The notes: generated by a model not told the origin, from the sequence alone. Numbered from the stretch's first letter, positions 39,862 through 48,481 are shown. The stretch is DNA of 64,000 nucleotides from Limnohabitans sp. Jir61 (GCF_003063545.1 NZ_NESD01000002.1:434001-498000); one strand, 5' to 3'. Numbers and translations are program-made.

Positions 39862-39867
39862 GTAGCA
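39859..39867 (-). promoter_or_regulatory. Extended -10-like element of the dcw promoter
   Basis: TGCTACAGT on the minus strand fits an extended -10 (TG-n-TAnnnT). It lies directly upstream of, and overlaps, the first MraZ box. No convincing -35 hexamer is seen at 17 bp, which fits an extended -10 promoter but leaves the call uncertain. Confidence 0.4.
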
Positions 39868-40021
39868 GGAAAACCAGTTCAGAACACCCAAATTAGGAAT
39901 TTTTTCAATGAAATCAACAACTTACAGCGATTTTAACATCTACGTCACAGCCTAAAAATCGTTATAAATGAAGCACTTAGAAAAGGCACTAAAAGTGGCT
40001 TATGAAGAAAAACAGGCATAA

Positions 40022-40049
40022 AAAAAGCAGGCTTGTGAGCCTGCTTTTT
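40022..40049 (-). terminator. Bidirectional intrinsic terminator after dksA
   Basis: AAAAAGCAGGCT pairs with AGCCTGCTTTTT around TGTG, a 12-bp stem with T-runs in both directions. It lies 24 bases after the dksA stop codon and would also end any plus-strand transcript from the mraZ-dksA gap. Confidence 0.9.
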
Positions 40050-40072
40050 GATGATTTTTGGCGTTTTGGCTA

Positions 40073-41365
40073 TCAATCTCCGAACATGCGCTGCTTAATT
40101 TCGCGACGTTCTTGGGCTTCGAGGGACAAACTAGCGGTTGGACGAGCCAACAAACGGCCCACGCCGATGGCTTCGCCAGTTTCGTCACAGTAACCATAGT
40201 CACCACTGTCGATGCGGTGGATGGACTGCTCAATCTTCTTGAGCAACTTGCGTTCACGGTCACGTGTGCGCAACTCCAAAGCGTGTTCTTCTTCAATAGT
40301 TGCGCGATCGGCTGGATCAGGCACCACCACGGTGTCTTCACGCAAATGCTCGGTTGTTTCGCTGGCGTTGCTCAGTACTTCGTTTTTCAGCTGAACGAGC
40401 TTGAGTCGGAAGAATGCCATTTGCATGTCATTCATGTACTCGGTGTCGGGCATTGCGATGATTTCTGCATCGGTCAGTTGGTCAACCGTTTTGGTCTTCC
40501 AGTTATTGGCAAGCTTGGCGTCTTTTTTAGGTATCACAGGAACAATGGTTGGAGCAGAGGGTGCCGTCATAGGCATAAAGCTGTTCTTGGCTGCGTTGGA
40601 CGCAACCACTTGAGCTGGCGGGGGTGGAACCAAAGCCGCCATCTTGGCAGCTCTGGAGTTTTTCTTGTGCACCACAGGGGTGTAGCCAGGAATGATGGGC
40701 GTGACGTGCACGATGGGTGCAGGTGCGGCCACCACTTTGACTTTGGGTTCTTTGGCAGGCTTTGCCGCTTTGACCACAGGCGCTTTCTTAGCAGGTGTAG
40801 CCTTCACGGTGGGCTTAGCGGCTGCTTTTGGCGCGGCTTTAACAGGGGCCTTTGACGCTGTCTTGGCTGCCACTTTGGCCACAGGCTTCGCAGCGGCCTT
40901 CTTTGCAACGGGCTTAGTCGGTGCTTTTACAGGGGCTTTAGCCTTGACCGGCGTATTCACCGTCTTGACTGGGGTTTTGACAGCTTTCGCAGGAGCCTTG
41001 ACGACCTTGGTAGGCACTTTCTTGGTCACTGCTTTTTTAGCAGGCGCTGCCGCTTTCTTAGCGACCACTTTTTTAGGCGCTGCTTTAGCAACTGCTTTGG
41101 AGACGACGGGCTTTTTGACCGGCGCCTTTTTAGCAACCACCTTCTTAGCAGCCGCCTTGGCTGGTGCAGCCTTCTTGGCCACAGGCTTCGCGGTGGACTT
41201 CACCGCAGCCTTAGCCGCTGGCTTGGCAGACTTAGCGGGGGCCTTGGCCACCACAGGTTTTTTCACGATCTTCTTCGCAACCGCTTTAGGCGATGCAACT
41301 GTTTTGGCCGCTTTTTTAGCGGGAACAGGCTTTTTGGAAGCGGTTTTCTTGGATTTAGCGTTCAC
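40073..41365 (-). CDS. dksA: DksA-type RNA polymerase-binding factor with a long H1-like N-terminus
   Basis: DksA inserts into the RNA polymerase secondary channel and acts with ppGpp to control rRNA and stress promoters. The C-terminal 150 residues are DksA-like: the DPADRA acidic coiled-coil tip, EEEHALELRTRDRERKLL and GDYGYCDETGEAIGVGRLLA. Only one of the four zinc-finger cysteines remains, a form I recall as common in betaproteobacteria. The first about 260 residues are a Lys/Ala/Pro repeat ([15 protein letters not shown]) like histone H1 tails. The GTG at 41365 is chosen because AGGAG lies 8 bases upstream; the longer ATG frame from 41473 has no such signal. Total 430 residues. Confidence 0.9.
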   Translation of the reverse strand: MNAKSKKTASKKPVPAKKAAKTVASPKAVAKKIVKKPVVAKAPAKSAKPAAKAAVKSTAKPVAKKAAPAKAAAKKVVAKKAPVKKPVVSKAVAKAAPKKVVAKKAAAPAKKAVTKKVPTKVVKAPAKAVKTPVKTVNTPVKAKAPVKAPTKPVAKKAAAKPVAKVAAKTASKAPVKAAPKAAAKPTVKATPAKKAPVVKAAKPAKEPKVKVVAAPAPIVHVTPIIPGYTPVVHKKNSRAAKMAALVPPPPAQVVASNAAKNSFMPMTAPSAPTIVPVIPKKDAKLANNWKTKTVDQLTDAEIIAMPDTEYMNDMQMAFFRLKLVQLKNEVLSNASETTEHLREDTVVVPDPADRATIEEEHALELRTRDRERKLLKKIEQSIHRIDSGDYGYCDETGEAIGVGRLLARPTASLSLEAQERREIKQRMFGD

Positions 41366-41479
41366 TGTGGGTCTCCTAGCGGCCTCCGACAGCACGGGTG
41401 TGCTGGCAGGGTCTGGCGCGCGGGATTGTAGCCACAAACCCCAAGGTTTCATTAAATTTGCAAAAACTGCCATATTTCA

Positions 41480-42595
41480 TCAAACTAAGGACTGATCAAG
41501 ACCTTGAATCAAGATGTCTTTTGGCAGGTCAATACCGATGAACACCATCTTGCTGATGCGCTCTTCGCCTTCGGCCCAATCGGGGCCCAAATCACTGCCC
41601 ATCAACTGATGCACGCCTTGGAAGATCACTTTCTTTTCTGTGCCCTTCATATTCAGCACGCCTTTGTAGCGCAGCATCTTTGGGCCGTAGATGTTGACGA
41701 TGGCGCCAAGGAAGTCTTCCAGCTTGGCGGGGTCAAACTGGCGCTTGGACTTGTACACAAAGCTCTTCACATCGTCATCGTGGTGGTGATGGTGACCTGG
41801 CCCGTGATCATGCTCATGCGCGTGTGAAGGATGGTCGCAGTGTTCACCGTGTTCGTGGTCATGGTGGGCGTGGTCATGTGAATGACCATGCTTGTGCGAG
41901 GGGTGGTCGCAGTGCTCGCCATCATGGTGGTGATGGTCGTCGTCTGATAAGAAGTCAGGGTCGATGTCGAGCTTGGCGTTGAGGTTGAAGCCGCGCAGGT
42001 CAAACACTTCGCTCAAGGACACTTCACCGAAATGCGCCACTTTTTGTGGGGCGCGTGGGTTCATGTGCTTCAAGCGGTGTTGCAACGCGTCCAACTCGGC
42101 GGGCGTTACGAGGTCGACCTTGCTGATGAAGATCTGGTCGGCAAAGCCCACTTGGCGACGCGCCTCTTGGCGGTCATTGAGCTGCTGAGCGGCGTGCTTG
42201 GCATCGACCAAGGTCAAGATGGAGTCGAGCAAAAAGCTCTCTGCAATCTCATCGTCCATGAAGAAGGTCTGCGCCACAGGGCCGGGGTCGGCCAAGCCCG
42301 TGGTTTCAATCACCACGCGGTCAAAGTCGAGCAAGCCTTTGCGTTTTTTGGCGGCCAGCAGTTGCAGTGTGGTGCGCAAGTCTTCGCGGATCGAGCAGCA
42401 CACGCAGCCGTTGTTCATCTGAATGATTTGCTCGTTGGTGTCAGACACCAAGATCTCGTTGTCGATATTTTCTTCGCCAAACTCATTTTCGATGATGGCA
42501 ATCTTTTGGCCGTGGGCCTCGGTCAGCACGCGCTTGAGCAAAGTGGTTTTGCCTGAACCTAAAAAGCCGGTCAGGATGGTGGCGGGGATCAACAT
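41480..42595 (-). CDS. COG0523 (CobW/YjiA/ZigA-type) G3E GTPase with His-rich loop
   Basis: A 371-residue G3E P-loop GTPase thought to act as a metallochaperone, often for zinc. It shows TGFLGSGKTTLLKR (Walker A), ENEFGEENIDNE, the metal-binding GCVCCSIREDL (CxCC) and the C-terminal CobW domain. Residues about 221-275 form a remarkable histidine/aspartate-rich stretch with two CDHPSH repeats and several HxH clusters, probably a metal-binding store. It lies next to dksA; linkage of COG0523 genes with DksA paralogues under zinc control is known in other proteobacteria. No clear Zur box was seen. Confidence 0.92.
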   Translation of the reverse strand: MLIPATILTGFLGSGKTTLLKRVLTEAHGQKIAIIENEFGEENIDNEILVSDTNEQIIQMNNGCVCCSIREDLRTTLQLLAAKKRKGLLDFDRVVIETTGLADPGPVAQTFFMDDEIAESFLLDSILTLVDAKHAAQQLNDRQEARRQVGFADQIFISKVDLVTPAELDALQHRLKHMNPRAPQKVAHFGEVSLSEVFDLRGFNLNAKLDIDPDFLSDDDHHHHDGEHCDHPSHKHGHSHDHAHHDHEHGEHCDHPSHAHEHDHGPGHHHHHDDDVKSFVYKSKRQFDPAKLEDFLGAIVNIYGPKMLRYKGVLNMKGTEKKVIFQGVHQLMGSDLGPDWAEGEERISKMVFIGIDLPKDILIQGLDQSLV

Positions 42596-42626
42596 AAAAG
42601 AGAAGCCTTATTTCTAAACGTTTCAA

Positions 42627-43850
42627 TCAACCCGATATTGTGGCCGACTTAGGTTTTTCAACCAGCTCCGCCGCTTTCACCACCACCAGCCCCTTGAGGT
42701 ATTCACCTTCAGGGAAGGTCAGCGTCATCGGATGGTCGGGCGCGCCTTGCATGCGCTCGCTGATATAGCCATCACACGGCGCATCAATGCCAGCAGAGGC
42801 AATAATCTTGTGGAACAAATCCGCGCTGATGCCGCCCGAGCAGCTGTAGGTAAACAGCACGCCACCCGGCTCTAACAACTTGAACGCCAAGCGGTTAATG
42901 TCTTTGTAGGCACGCGCCGCGCGGTCAGCGTGCGCGGCAGACGGCGCAAACTTCGGCGGGTCCAGCACGATGGCATCAAAAGTTTGGCCTTCTTGAATGA
43001 ACTGACGCAACGAGGCATTCACATCGGCATCCATCATCGTGGTGCGAGATGCGTCAAAGCCGTTCAGCGCCACGTTGGCCTTGGCCAGCTCGATCGCGGG
43101 GCCGGAAGAGTCAATCGACGTCACATGCGCAGCACCGCCAGCCAAAGCGGCAACGGTGAAGCCGCCGGTATAGCAATAGCAGTTCAGTACGCGCTGAAAC
43201 TGCAAGCGCTTGGTGTAATCAGCAAATTTTTTGCGGCTGTCGCGCTGGTCCAAATAAAAACCTGTCTTGTGCCCTTCGGCCACGTCGAGCGACAACTGCC
43301 AATCGTGCTCACGCAGCACCACACCCGTAGCACCCTCGCCGCGAAGCCAGCCAGTGACCTCGGGCAAGCCTTCAAGCTTGCGCACGTTCGAGTCTGAGCG
43401 TTCGTAGAGTTTGGTCAGGCCTGTTTGCGTCAGCAACTCGTCGGCAATCACGCTTTTCCAGCGCTCCGTACCGCACGACAAAAACGATGCCACCAAGATG
43501 TCGTCATAGCGGTCCACGATGAGGCCGGGCAACCCGTCGGACTCGCCATGAATCAATCGCACGCCATTGCTTTGAATGTCAAACCGGGTACGCGCCGCGA
43601 TAGCGCGAGCAATGGAGGCTTTAAAAAACGACGCATCAATGCGCTGACCTTCGTCAAAACTCCAAATGCGCGCACGAATTTTTGATTCAGGGCTGCACGA
43701 TGCCCAGCCCAAAAACTGACCGTCGTACGACTCCACGCGCACGGTTTCGCCGGCATCGCCGCTGCCTTTGGCAATGGCACCGTCAAAAATCCACGGGTGG
43801 CGGCGCAGCGCAGAACGCTCTTTGCCTTCTCTTAGCTTGATTGTTTTCAT
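42627..43850 (-). CDS. rlmI: Class I SAM-dependent rRNA methyltransferase (RlmI-like)
   Basis: A 407-residue enzyme of the RlmI/YccW family, which makes m5C1962 in 23S rRNA in E. coli. The N-terminal PUA domain (KTIKLREGKERSALRRHPW) is followed by an EEHAD-like middle domain and the Rossmann methyltransferase domain with VLNCYCYTGGFTVAAL, IVLDPPKFAPSAAHADRA and TYSCSGGI. The catalytic cysteine is probably in the last motif. Hairpin element B1 lies about 97 bases upstream of its start. Confidence 0.88.
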   Translation of the reverse strand: MKTIKLREGKERSALRRHPWIFDGAIAKGSGDAGETVRVESYDGQFLGWASCSPESKIRARIWSFDEGQRIDASFFKASIARAIAARTRFDIQSNGVRLIHGESDGLPGLIVDRYDDILVASFLSCGTERWKSVIADELLTQTGLTKLYERSDSNVRKLEGLPEVTGWLRGEGATGVVLREHDWQLSLDVAEGHKTGFYLDQRDSRKKFADYTKRLQFQRVLNCYCYTGGFTVAALAGGAAHVTSIDSSGPAIELAKANVALNGFDASRTTMMDADVNASLRQFIQEGQTFDAIVLDPPKFAPSAAHADRAARAYKDINRLAFKLLEPGGVLFTYSCSGGISADLFHKIIASAGIDAPCDGYISERMQGAPDHPMTLTFPEGEYLKGLVVVKAAELVEKPKSATISG

Positions 43851-43946
43851 TGACTCAATTGTCGTTTGAGTCGTTGGTGGTTTGACTTGTACTTTGCGGT
43901 TTATTTCGCTGGTGGTTTTGGTGTTTGTTGCTGTTTCTTGCGCTTC

Positions 43947-44031
43947 GCCACGTCGCGTACCGGAGCCCGCTGCGGCTCATGCGTCGCTGCGCGCCAAAAT
44001 CGCCGCATCGGGCTCCGGTACACGCCATGGC
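43947..44031 (-). repeat. Long-stem hairpin element B1
   Basis: The arms 43947-43969 and 44009-44031 pair at 20 of 23 positions, including an unbroken 13-bp block GTACCGGAGCCCG. The two transition mismatches are C/A on the plus strand, hence G.U on the minus strand. Five further pairs (TGCGG with CCGCA) extend into the loop region 43970-44008. The central 31 nt are the exact reverse complement of the B2 centre, including the motif GACGCATGAGCC on the minus strand. Confidence 0.85.
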
Positions 44032-44118
44032 TACGAGTGCTTGTTAACCCAGCATTCGCAAACCACTCTTTGTGGCATGTGACAAAAATCACGCAGGCCA
44101 ATGTTGGCAAGCCAACAA

Positions 44119-44209
44119 GGCCCAAGTCAGGGGTGGGGTAGGCGTTGAGGCGATTTTGGCGCGCAGCGACGCATGAGCCGATGCGCCTGCCCCACCCCTG
44201 ACTTGGGCC
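44119..44209 (+). repeat. Long-stem hairpin element B2
   Basis: A 26-bp stem (44119-44144 with 44184-44209) is perfect apart from one T.G wobble on the plus strand. The 39-nt loop (44145-44183) carries the same centre as B1: CGATTTTGGCGC then GACGCATGAGCC. The arms are unrelated to the B1 arms. It ends 21 bases after the xerC stop codon, antisense to xerC, and lacks a T-run. Confidence 0.88.
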
Positions 44210-44230
44210 GCACTTAGCAACGAACAAAAG

Positions 44231-45157
44231 TTACTTCTTCCGAGCCCGAGGATGCGCAGAGTCATAAGCCTGTGCCAAATGCTGAAAGTCCAAGCGCGTG
44301 TACACCTGCGTGGTGGTGATGTTGGCGTGGCCCAACAGCTCTTGCACCCCGCGCAAATCTTGGCTCGACTGCAGCACATGGCTGGCAAATGAGTGACGCA
44401 GCATGTGCGGGTGCACTGGTGTGGACAAGCCCGCTTTCAGGCTGCGCTGACGCAGGCGCTGCCACACAGCTTGCGCCGTGAGGCGTGTGCCGTTGCGGCC
44501 AATGAACATCGCGGTTTGCTCGGAGGTGGCGGGTGTGAGGCCTTGGTCGCGCACTGCGACCCATGCTTGCATGGCTTCTAGCGCTTTGCCGCCCACGGGC
44601 ACGCTGCGGCGTTTGCTGCCTTTACCCAGCACGTGGGCTTCGCCACCGTCAAAGTCAATCCAGCCTTTGGCTTGTGCGCCCGCTTGCACGTCTAAGCCCA
44701 CCAGCTCACCCACACGCAGGCCGCAGCCGTACAGCAGCTCCACCAGCGCGGCGTCGCGGCACTCTAGCCACGGGTCAGCGGCGTCAGGTGCGGCGTGGTA
44801 CTCGGCCAGTTGCACGGCATCGTCCACGCTCAGAGCTTTGGGCAAGGGCTTGGGGGCTTTGGGTGCGCGCACGTCTTGCACGGGGTTGCTCGTGACCAAG
44901 CCTTGACGACCCAGCCACACATAAAACCCGCGCCAGCCCGAGAGGATGAGCGCAATGCCGCGCCCGCTGCGGCCACCGCTGTGCATGTGCGAAACCCAGC
45001 GGCGAATGTGTGTGCTTTGCACCGCTTCGAGTGCCACGTTGGCTTGTGCGGCGTAGTCGGTGAGTTTTTCTAGGTCTAGGCTGTAAAGCGTGACGGTGCG
45101 CTCAGCCAAACGCTTTTCAAAGCGAACGTGGTCGAGGTAGCGGGCGACCAGGTCCAT
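44231..45157 (-). CDS. xerC: Tyrosine recombinase XerC
   Basis: XerC, with XerD, resolves chromosome dimers at dif. The 308-residue protein has the N-terminal SAM-like core-binding domain (MDLVARYLDHVRFEKRLAERT) and the catalytic domain with Arg in YGCGLRVGELVGL, HPHMLRHSFASHVL (HxxR), LGHANITTTQVYTRLD (His and catalytic Tyr). XerC rather than XerD is chosen because of the dapF-DUF484-xerC gene order. The start at 45157 is preferred over the longer open frame, which overlaps the DUF484 gene. Confidence 0.93.
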   Translation of the reverse strand: MDLVARYLDHVRFEKRLAERTVTLYSLDLEKLTDYAAQANVALEAVQSTHIRRWVSHMHSGGRSGRGIALILSGWRGFYVWLGRQGLVTSNPVQDVRAPKAPKPLPKALSVDDAVQLAEYHAAPDAADPWLECRDAALVELLYGCGLRVGELVGLDVQAGAQAKGWIDFDGGEAHVLGKGSKRRSVPVGGKALEAMQAWVAVRDQGLTPATSEQTAMFIGRNGTRLTAQAVWQRLRQRSLKAGLSTPVHPHMLRHSFASHVLQSSQDLRGVQELLGHANITTTQVYTRLDFQHLAQAYDSAHPRARKK

Positions 45158-45176
45158 GTGCTTTGAATGTTTGTTT

Positions 45177-45881
45177 TTAGCGCAGGTGTGAGAGTGCTGC
45201 GCTGGCCAAGTCACCCATGCGTTCGATGATGGTAGTACCCATGCCTTCGTAATAGCGCTGTGGGTCGGGCGAGGCCAAGACCAACAAACCAATCACCGGC
45301 TGCTCAGCGGCAGTTTGTGGTGTGTCGTCGGGGCGCGTGGCGCGCAAGGCGATGAAGGCCACCGACTGAGCGGCGGCGGGGTCGGCTAGCCACTGCACAG
45401 CATCGAAGTTGTTGTTGATGCCCACATAGGGCGTGGTCAGCGACGCAGCAAAGTCTTTGATGGGGTCGATCACGCTTTGCGCGAAGGGTTCAATTTTGAA
45501 ATCCTCGCGCACGCCCCACACCTTGATGGCCACTTGCGGAACCATGAAGTCGTGTTGAATATGGTCCGCAATGGTGTGTGGCAAATCACGTGCGTTGCTG
45601 GTCATCAACAGGGTTTTGACCCAGCGCTGCATGCGTTCAATCAGCACCTCGTTTTCTGTGCCGTGGCGCATCATGTCCATCATGCGCAGCTCGAGGGCAC
45701 GAATCTTCTCGCGCATCATTTCGGCTTGACGCTCTTGCAAGCTAATCGCGCGATGGTTGTGTGGGCTGGTCAATTTAACGGCTGACAACAGCTCGGCGTG
45801 ACGCTCAAAAAAATCAGGCGTGTTCACCAAAAAATTGGCAATGTCGTCTTCGGTGATGGGGTTCATGGCAGCGTTGGTCAT
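45177..45881 (-). CDS. DUF484 family protein
   Basis: A 234-residue cytoplasmic protein of the DUF484 family, predicted to have a GAF-like fold. It starts [28 protein letters not shown], quoted here as its two parts [13 protein letters not shown] and [16 protein letters not shown] helical segment ([21 protein letters not shown]) precedes the GAF-like part. Function is unknown. The dapF-DUF484-xerC order is conserved in many proteobacteria. Its ATG overlaps the dapF stop (ATGA). Confidence 0.9.
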   Translation of the reverse strand: MTNAAMNPITEDDIANFLVNTPDFFERHAELLSAVKLTSPHNHRAISLQERQAEMMREKIRALELRMMDMMRHGTENEVLIERMQRWVKTLLMTSNARDLPHTIADHIQHDFMVPQVAIKVWGVREDFKIEPFAQSVIDPIKDFAASLTTPYVGINNNFDAVQWLADPAAAQSVAFIALRATRPDDTPQTAAEQPVIGLLVLASPDPQRYYEGMGTTIIERMGDLASAALSHLR

Positions 45882-46735
45882 AGGGTATCCGGAATGTTGA
45901 TTTCGCCTTGAAAGACGGTGGTGGCTGGGCCAGTCATGTGCACGGGCGCATCGCCGCCCTGCCATTCGATGGTGAGTGTGCCGCCGTGGGTTTGCACGGT
46001 CACGCGTGGATCCAGCAAACCCCAGCGAATCCCGGTGACCACAGCCGCGCAAGCGCCCGTGCCGCAGGCCAATGTTTCGCCCGCGCCGCGCTCGAACACG
46101 CGCAAACGCACAGCGCCGCGATTGACCACTTGCATGAAGCCTGCGTTCACGCGCTTAGGAAAAGCCGCGTGGTTTTCAATGAGGGGGCCTTGCTCCAACA
46201 CGGGGGCAGTGTCCACATCGTCCACCACTTGCACGGCGTGTGGGTTGCCCATTGACACCACACCCACTTTGGGCGAATCTCCATTGCCCAGTTGCAATTG
46301 CCACTGGGTGTCGTTGAGTGCTTGGGCGTATTTGGGCGCAAACGGGACATGAGGCAAGTCAAACACGGGTGCACCCATGTCCACCGTCACTTGGCCATCT
46401 GGCATTTCTTGCAACGTGATGACGCCGCCATGCACTTTGACGCGCACGGTGGTTTTATCGGTCAGCCCTTGCTCACGCACAAAGCGCACAAAGCAACGTG
46501 AGCCGTTGCCACATTGCTCAACCTCGCCGCCATCGGCGTTGTGGATGACGTATTCAAAGTCCACGTCAGGCTGAGGCGCTGGGCGCACGGTGAGGATTTG
46601 GTCTGCGCCCACGCCAAAGTGACGGTCGGCCAGAAAACGGTAGTGGGCGGGCGTGAGGTGCAAACGCTGCGTGGTCTCATCCAAGACCACGAAGTCGTTG
46701 CCCGCGCCCTGCATTTTGGTAAAGCGAATTCGCAT
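45878..46735 (-). CDS. dapF: Diaminopimelate epimerase
   Basis: DapF converts LL- to meso-diaminopimelate, feeding lysine synthesis and the peptidoglycan stem peptide made by MurE. With the start [19 protein letters not shown] it has 285 residues. The two catalytic cysteines are in [17 protein letters not shown] and [18 protein letters not shown]. The upstream frame extension to 46849 is poorly conserved in composition and overlaps the divergent gene's leader, so it is not used. Confidence 0.96.
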   Translation of the reverse strand: MRIRFTKMQGAGNDFVVLDETTQRLHLTPAHYRFLADRHFGVGADQILTVRPAPQPDVDFEYVIHNADGGEVEQCGNGSRCFVRFVREQGLTDKTTVRVKVHGGVITLQEMPDGQVTVDMGAPVFDLPHVPFAPKYAQALNDTQWQLQLGNGDSPKVGVVSMGNPHAVQVVDDVDTAPVLEQGPLIENHAAFPKRVNAGFMQVVNRGAVRLRVFERGAGETLACGTGACAAVVTGIRWGLLDPRVTVQTHGGTLTIEWQGGDAPVHMTGPATTVFQGEINIPDTL

Positions 46736-46871
46736 GCGCTGATTATCGGGCACACAGCAAAAGCCGTCACGCGAATGGCTGAGAGCCTCATCCATGTGTC
46801 GCACAGTGGTCAAAGCTTTGGTGAACTTGGCCTTATGCTCATGCCCCACTATTCACTCACCTGTTATTCAC

Positions 46872-47429
46872 ATGCGCATTCCTGCTTGGACCCCAGAACA
46901 AAAACATCAACCCCAAGACTTGGTTGACGCCATCTTGGCGCGCCGCGGCGGCGAGTTCATCAACCTTGATCTTGCATTGTTGTGGAGCGAGCCCGTCGCA
47001 CGCGGCTGGAACGTGTATTTGAAAAACATCCGCACGGGCTTGCCCACAAGCCGGAGATTGTGCGAGTTGGGCATTTGCACAGTGGCATTGCTAACAGGTG
47101 CTCAGTATGAATACCACCATCATGCGCCAGACTTCCTCACCGCAGGTGGTACACAAGCCGAGCTTGACGCGTTGAACCGAATCGTGCAAGGCGATGCCTG
47201 CCAACCTGTAGTGGACGCCGCACTGGGCGACATCGAGCGCTTGGTCGTGCAATACGCAGCACAGATGACACGAAAGGTAACTGTTGAAGATGGTTTGTTT
47301 GCGGCATTGAAAGCCCGATTCACCAATACTGAACTGGTGGAGCTGACGGCTGCAATTGCCACTTACAACATGGTGGCACGCTTCTTAGTCGCCTTGCATG
47401 TTTCACCTGAAGGCGAAACACCACGCTAA
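46872..47429 (+). CDS. Carboxymuconolactone decarboxylase-like (AhpD-fold) protein
   Basis: A 185-residue all-helical protein resembling the carboxymuconolactone decarboxylase family: LARRGGEFINLDLALLWSEPVARGWN, given here as LARRGGEFINLDL and WSEPVARGWN, then RLCELGICTVALLTGAQYE and EYHHHAPDF. The usual AhpD CxxC redox pair is absent, so peroxidase-type activity is unlikely; a lactone or ring-cleavage product may be the substrate. The ATG at 46872 fits the start of the conserved part. A terminator follows. Confidence 0.8.
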   Translation: MRIPAWTPEQKHQPQDLVDAILARRGGEFINLDLALLWSEPVARGWNVYLKNIRTGLPTSRRLCELGICTVALLTGAQYEYHHHAPDFLTAGGTQAELDALNRIVQGDACQPVVDAALGDIERLVVQYAAQMTRKVTVEDGLFAALKARFTNTELVELTAAIATYNMVARFLVALHVSPEGETPR

Positions 47430-47448
47430 AAAAAATGATTTGTTAAAT

Positions 47449-47477
47449 AAAAAAGCCACCTAAACGGTGGCTTTTTT
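47449..47477 (+). terminator. Bidirectional terminator
   Basis: AAAAGCCACC (47451-47460) pairs with GGTGGCTTTT (47466-47475) around TAAAC, with T-runs on both strands. It separates the convergent CMD-like and Bug-type genes. Confidence 0.92.
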
Positions 47478-47500
47478 GCTGACAAATCCAATTTGAAAAA

Positions 47501-48481
47501 TCAGTCTGCTTTGATATTGTTGTCTTTCACAACTTTGGCCCAAATAGTCATTTGCTTGTCGATGAACGTACTGGCCTGCGCTGAGCTTCCGCCCATCACA
47601 TCAATGCCTTGTGCATCTAATTTCTTGGCAACCTCAGGATTTTTCAACACTTTGTTGAGCTCTTCATTCATGCGTTTAACGATGTCTGGAGGCGTCTTTG
47701 CAGAAGCCAACACAGCCCACCATGCAGGCGCTTCAAAGCCGGGGTAGCCGTTTTCAGCCACTGTTGGAACATTCGGCAAATCTGCTGCGCGCTTGCTGGT
47801 CGTCACAGCCAAAGGACGCATGCGGCCATTGTCAATGTGTGGCTTGGTCACGAACACAGAGCCGATCGACAAAGGCACATGACCTGCAACAGCATCGCTC
47901 ATCAAGGGGCCACCACCTTTGTAAGGCACATGCGTCCACTCGACGCGAGCGTCTTTACCTAACAAAGACATCGCCAAGTGACCCAAACTGCCATTACCAA
48001 TCGTGCCAAAGCTCACGTTCTTGTTCGCTTTCGCTGCATCCACCACATCTTTGAATGTTTTGTATTCCGAGTTGACGTTGGTGGCCAGCACCATGGGTGA
48101 TGTACCCACCAGCACCAAAGGTACTAAATCTTTTTTAGTGTCAAAAGGCATATTGGGGTTGAGCGCAGGATTCACGCCGTGCGTATCAAAAACTACAGCA
48201 AAGGTGTAGCCATCTGCGGGCGCTTGCACAACAGCCGCCGTGCCAATGACGCCAGATGCGCCGCCACGGTTTTCGACAATCACACTCTGACCCAACTGCT
48301 GAGACAACGGCTGCGCAATGATGCGCGCCACTTGATCAACAGACCCCCCCGGCGGGAAGACAGCCACCAACCTGATGGGTTGCTTGGTTGGCCAAGCTTG
48401 TGCAGTGGCAAGTTGCGGCACGCACAGCGCGCCTAGGGTCAAGGCTAGGCCCAAAACGTTTTTAAATATGCGTCGGTGCAT
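47501..48481 (-). CDS. Bug-family (TctC) solute-binding protein
   Basis: A 326-residue periplasmic binding protein of the tripartite tricarboxylate transporter family. The signal peptide (MHRRIFKNVLGLALTLGALC, cleaved near ATA-QA) is followed by WPTKQPIRLVAVFPPGGSVDQVARI and HVPYKGGGPLMSDAVAGHV, given in part. No TctA/TctB membrane genes are adjacent, as is typical of the many orphan Bug proteins in Comamonadaceae. The ligand is probably a small carboxylate. The ATG at 48481 has an AGGAGTGATC Shine-Dalgarno. Confidence 0.9.
   Translation of the reverse strand: MHRRIFKNVLGLALTLGALCVPQLATAQAWPTKQPIRLVAVFPPGGSVDQVARIIAQPLSQQLGQSVIVENRGGASGVIGTAAVVQAPADGYTFAVVFDTHGVNPALNPNMPFDTKKDLVPLVLVGTSPMVLATNVNSEYKTFKDVVDAAKANKNVSFGTIGNGSLGHLAMSLLGKDARVEWTHVPYKGGGPLMSDAVAGHVPLSIGSVFVTKPHIDNGRMRPLAVTTSKRAADLPNVPTVAENGYPGFEAPAWWAVLASAKTPPDIVKRMNEELNKVLKNPEVAKKLDAQGIDVMGGSSAQASTFIDKQMTIWAKVVKDNNIKAD

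Larger units (their letters stand above)
39767..40072. other. 306-base stretch between mraZ and dksA
   Basis: It holds the MraZ boxes and promoter-like element (39827-39867), an AT-rich section without clear signals (39870-39965), a possible 17-codon ORF (39968-40021, MKHLEKALKVAYEEKQA) with no ribosome binding site, and a strong bidirectional terminator (40022-40049). Confidence 0.75.
43851..44230. other. 380-base gene-free stretch between rlmI and xerC
   Basis: It contains hairpin elements B1 and B2 and an 87-base spacer that includes a small hairpin (TTGGC-AA-GCCAA, near 44104-44115). Open frames crossing it in several directions are created by the GC-rich palindromes and match no protein family I recognise. 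Confidence 0.8.

Noticed and set aside
41767-42003. Thr/Met-rich minus-strand frame in the His-rich region
   Set aside because: Alternate-frame reading of the His codon repeats in the COG0523 GTPase.
43866-44388. Several short open frames across locus B
   Set aside because: Arg/Ala-rich translations come from the palindromic GC-rich DNA and its inverted copies; similar peptides appear on both strands.
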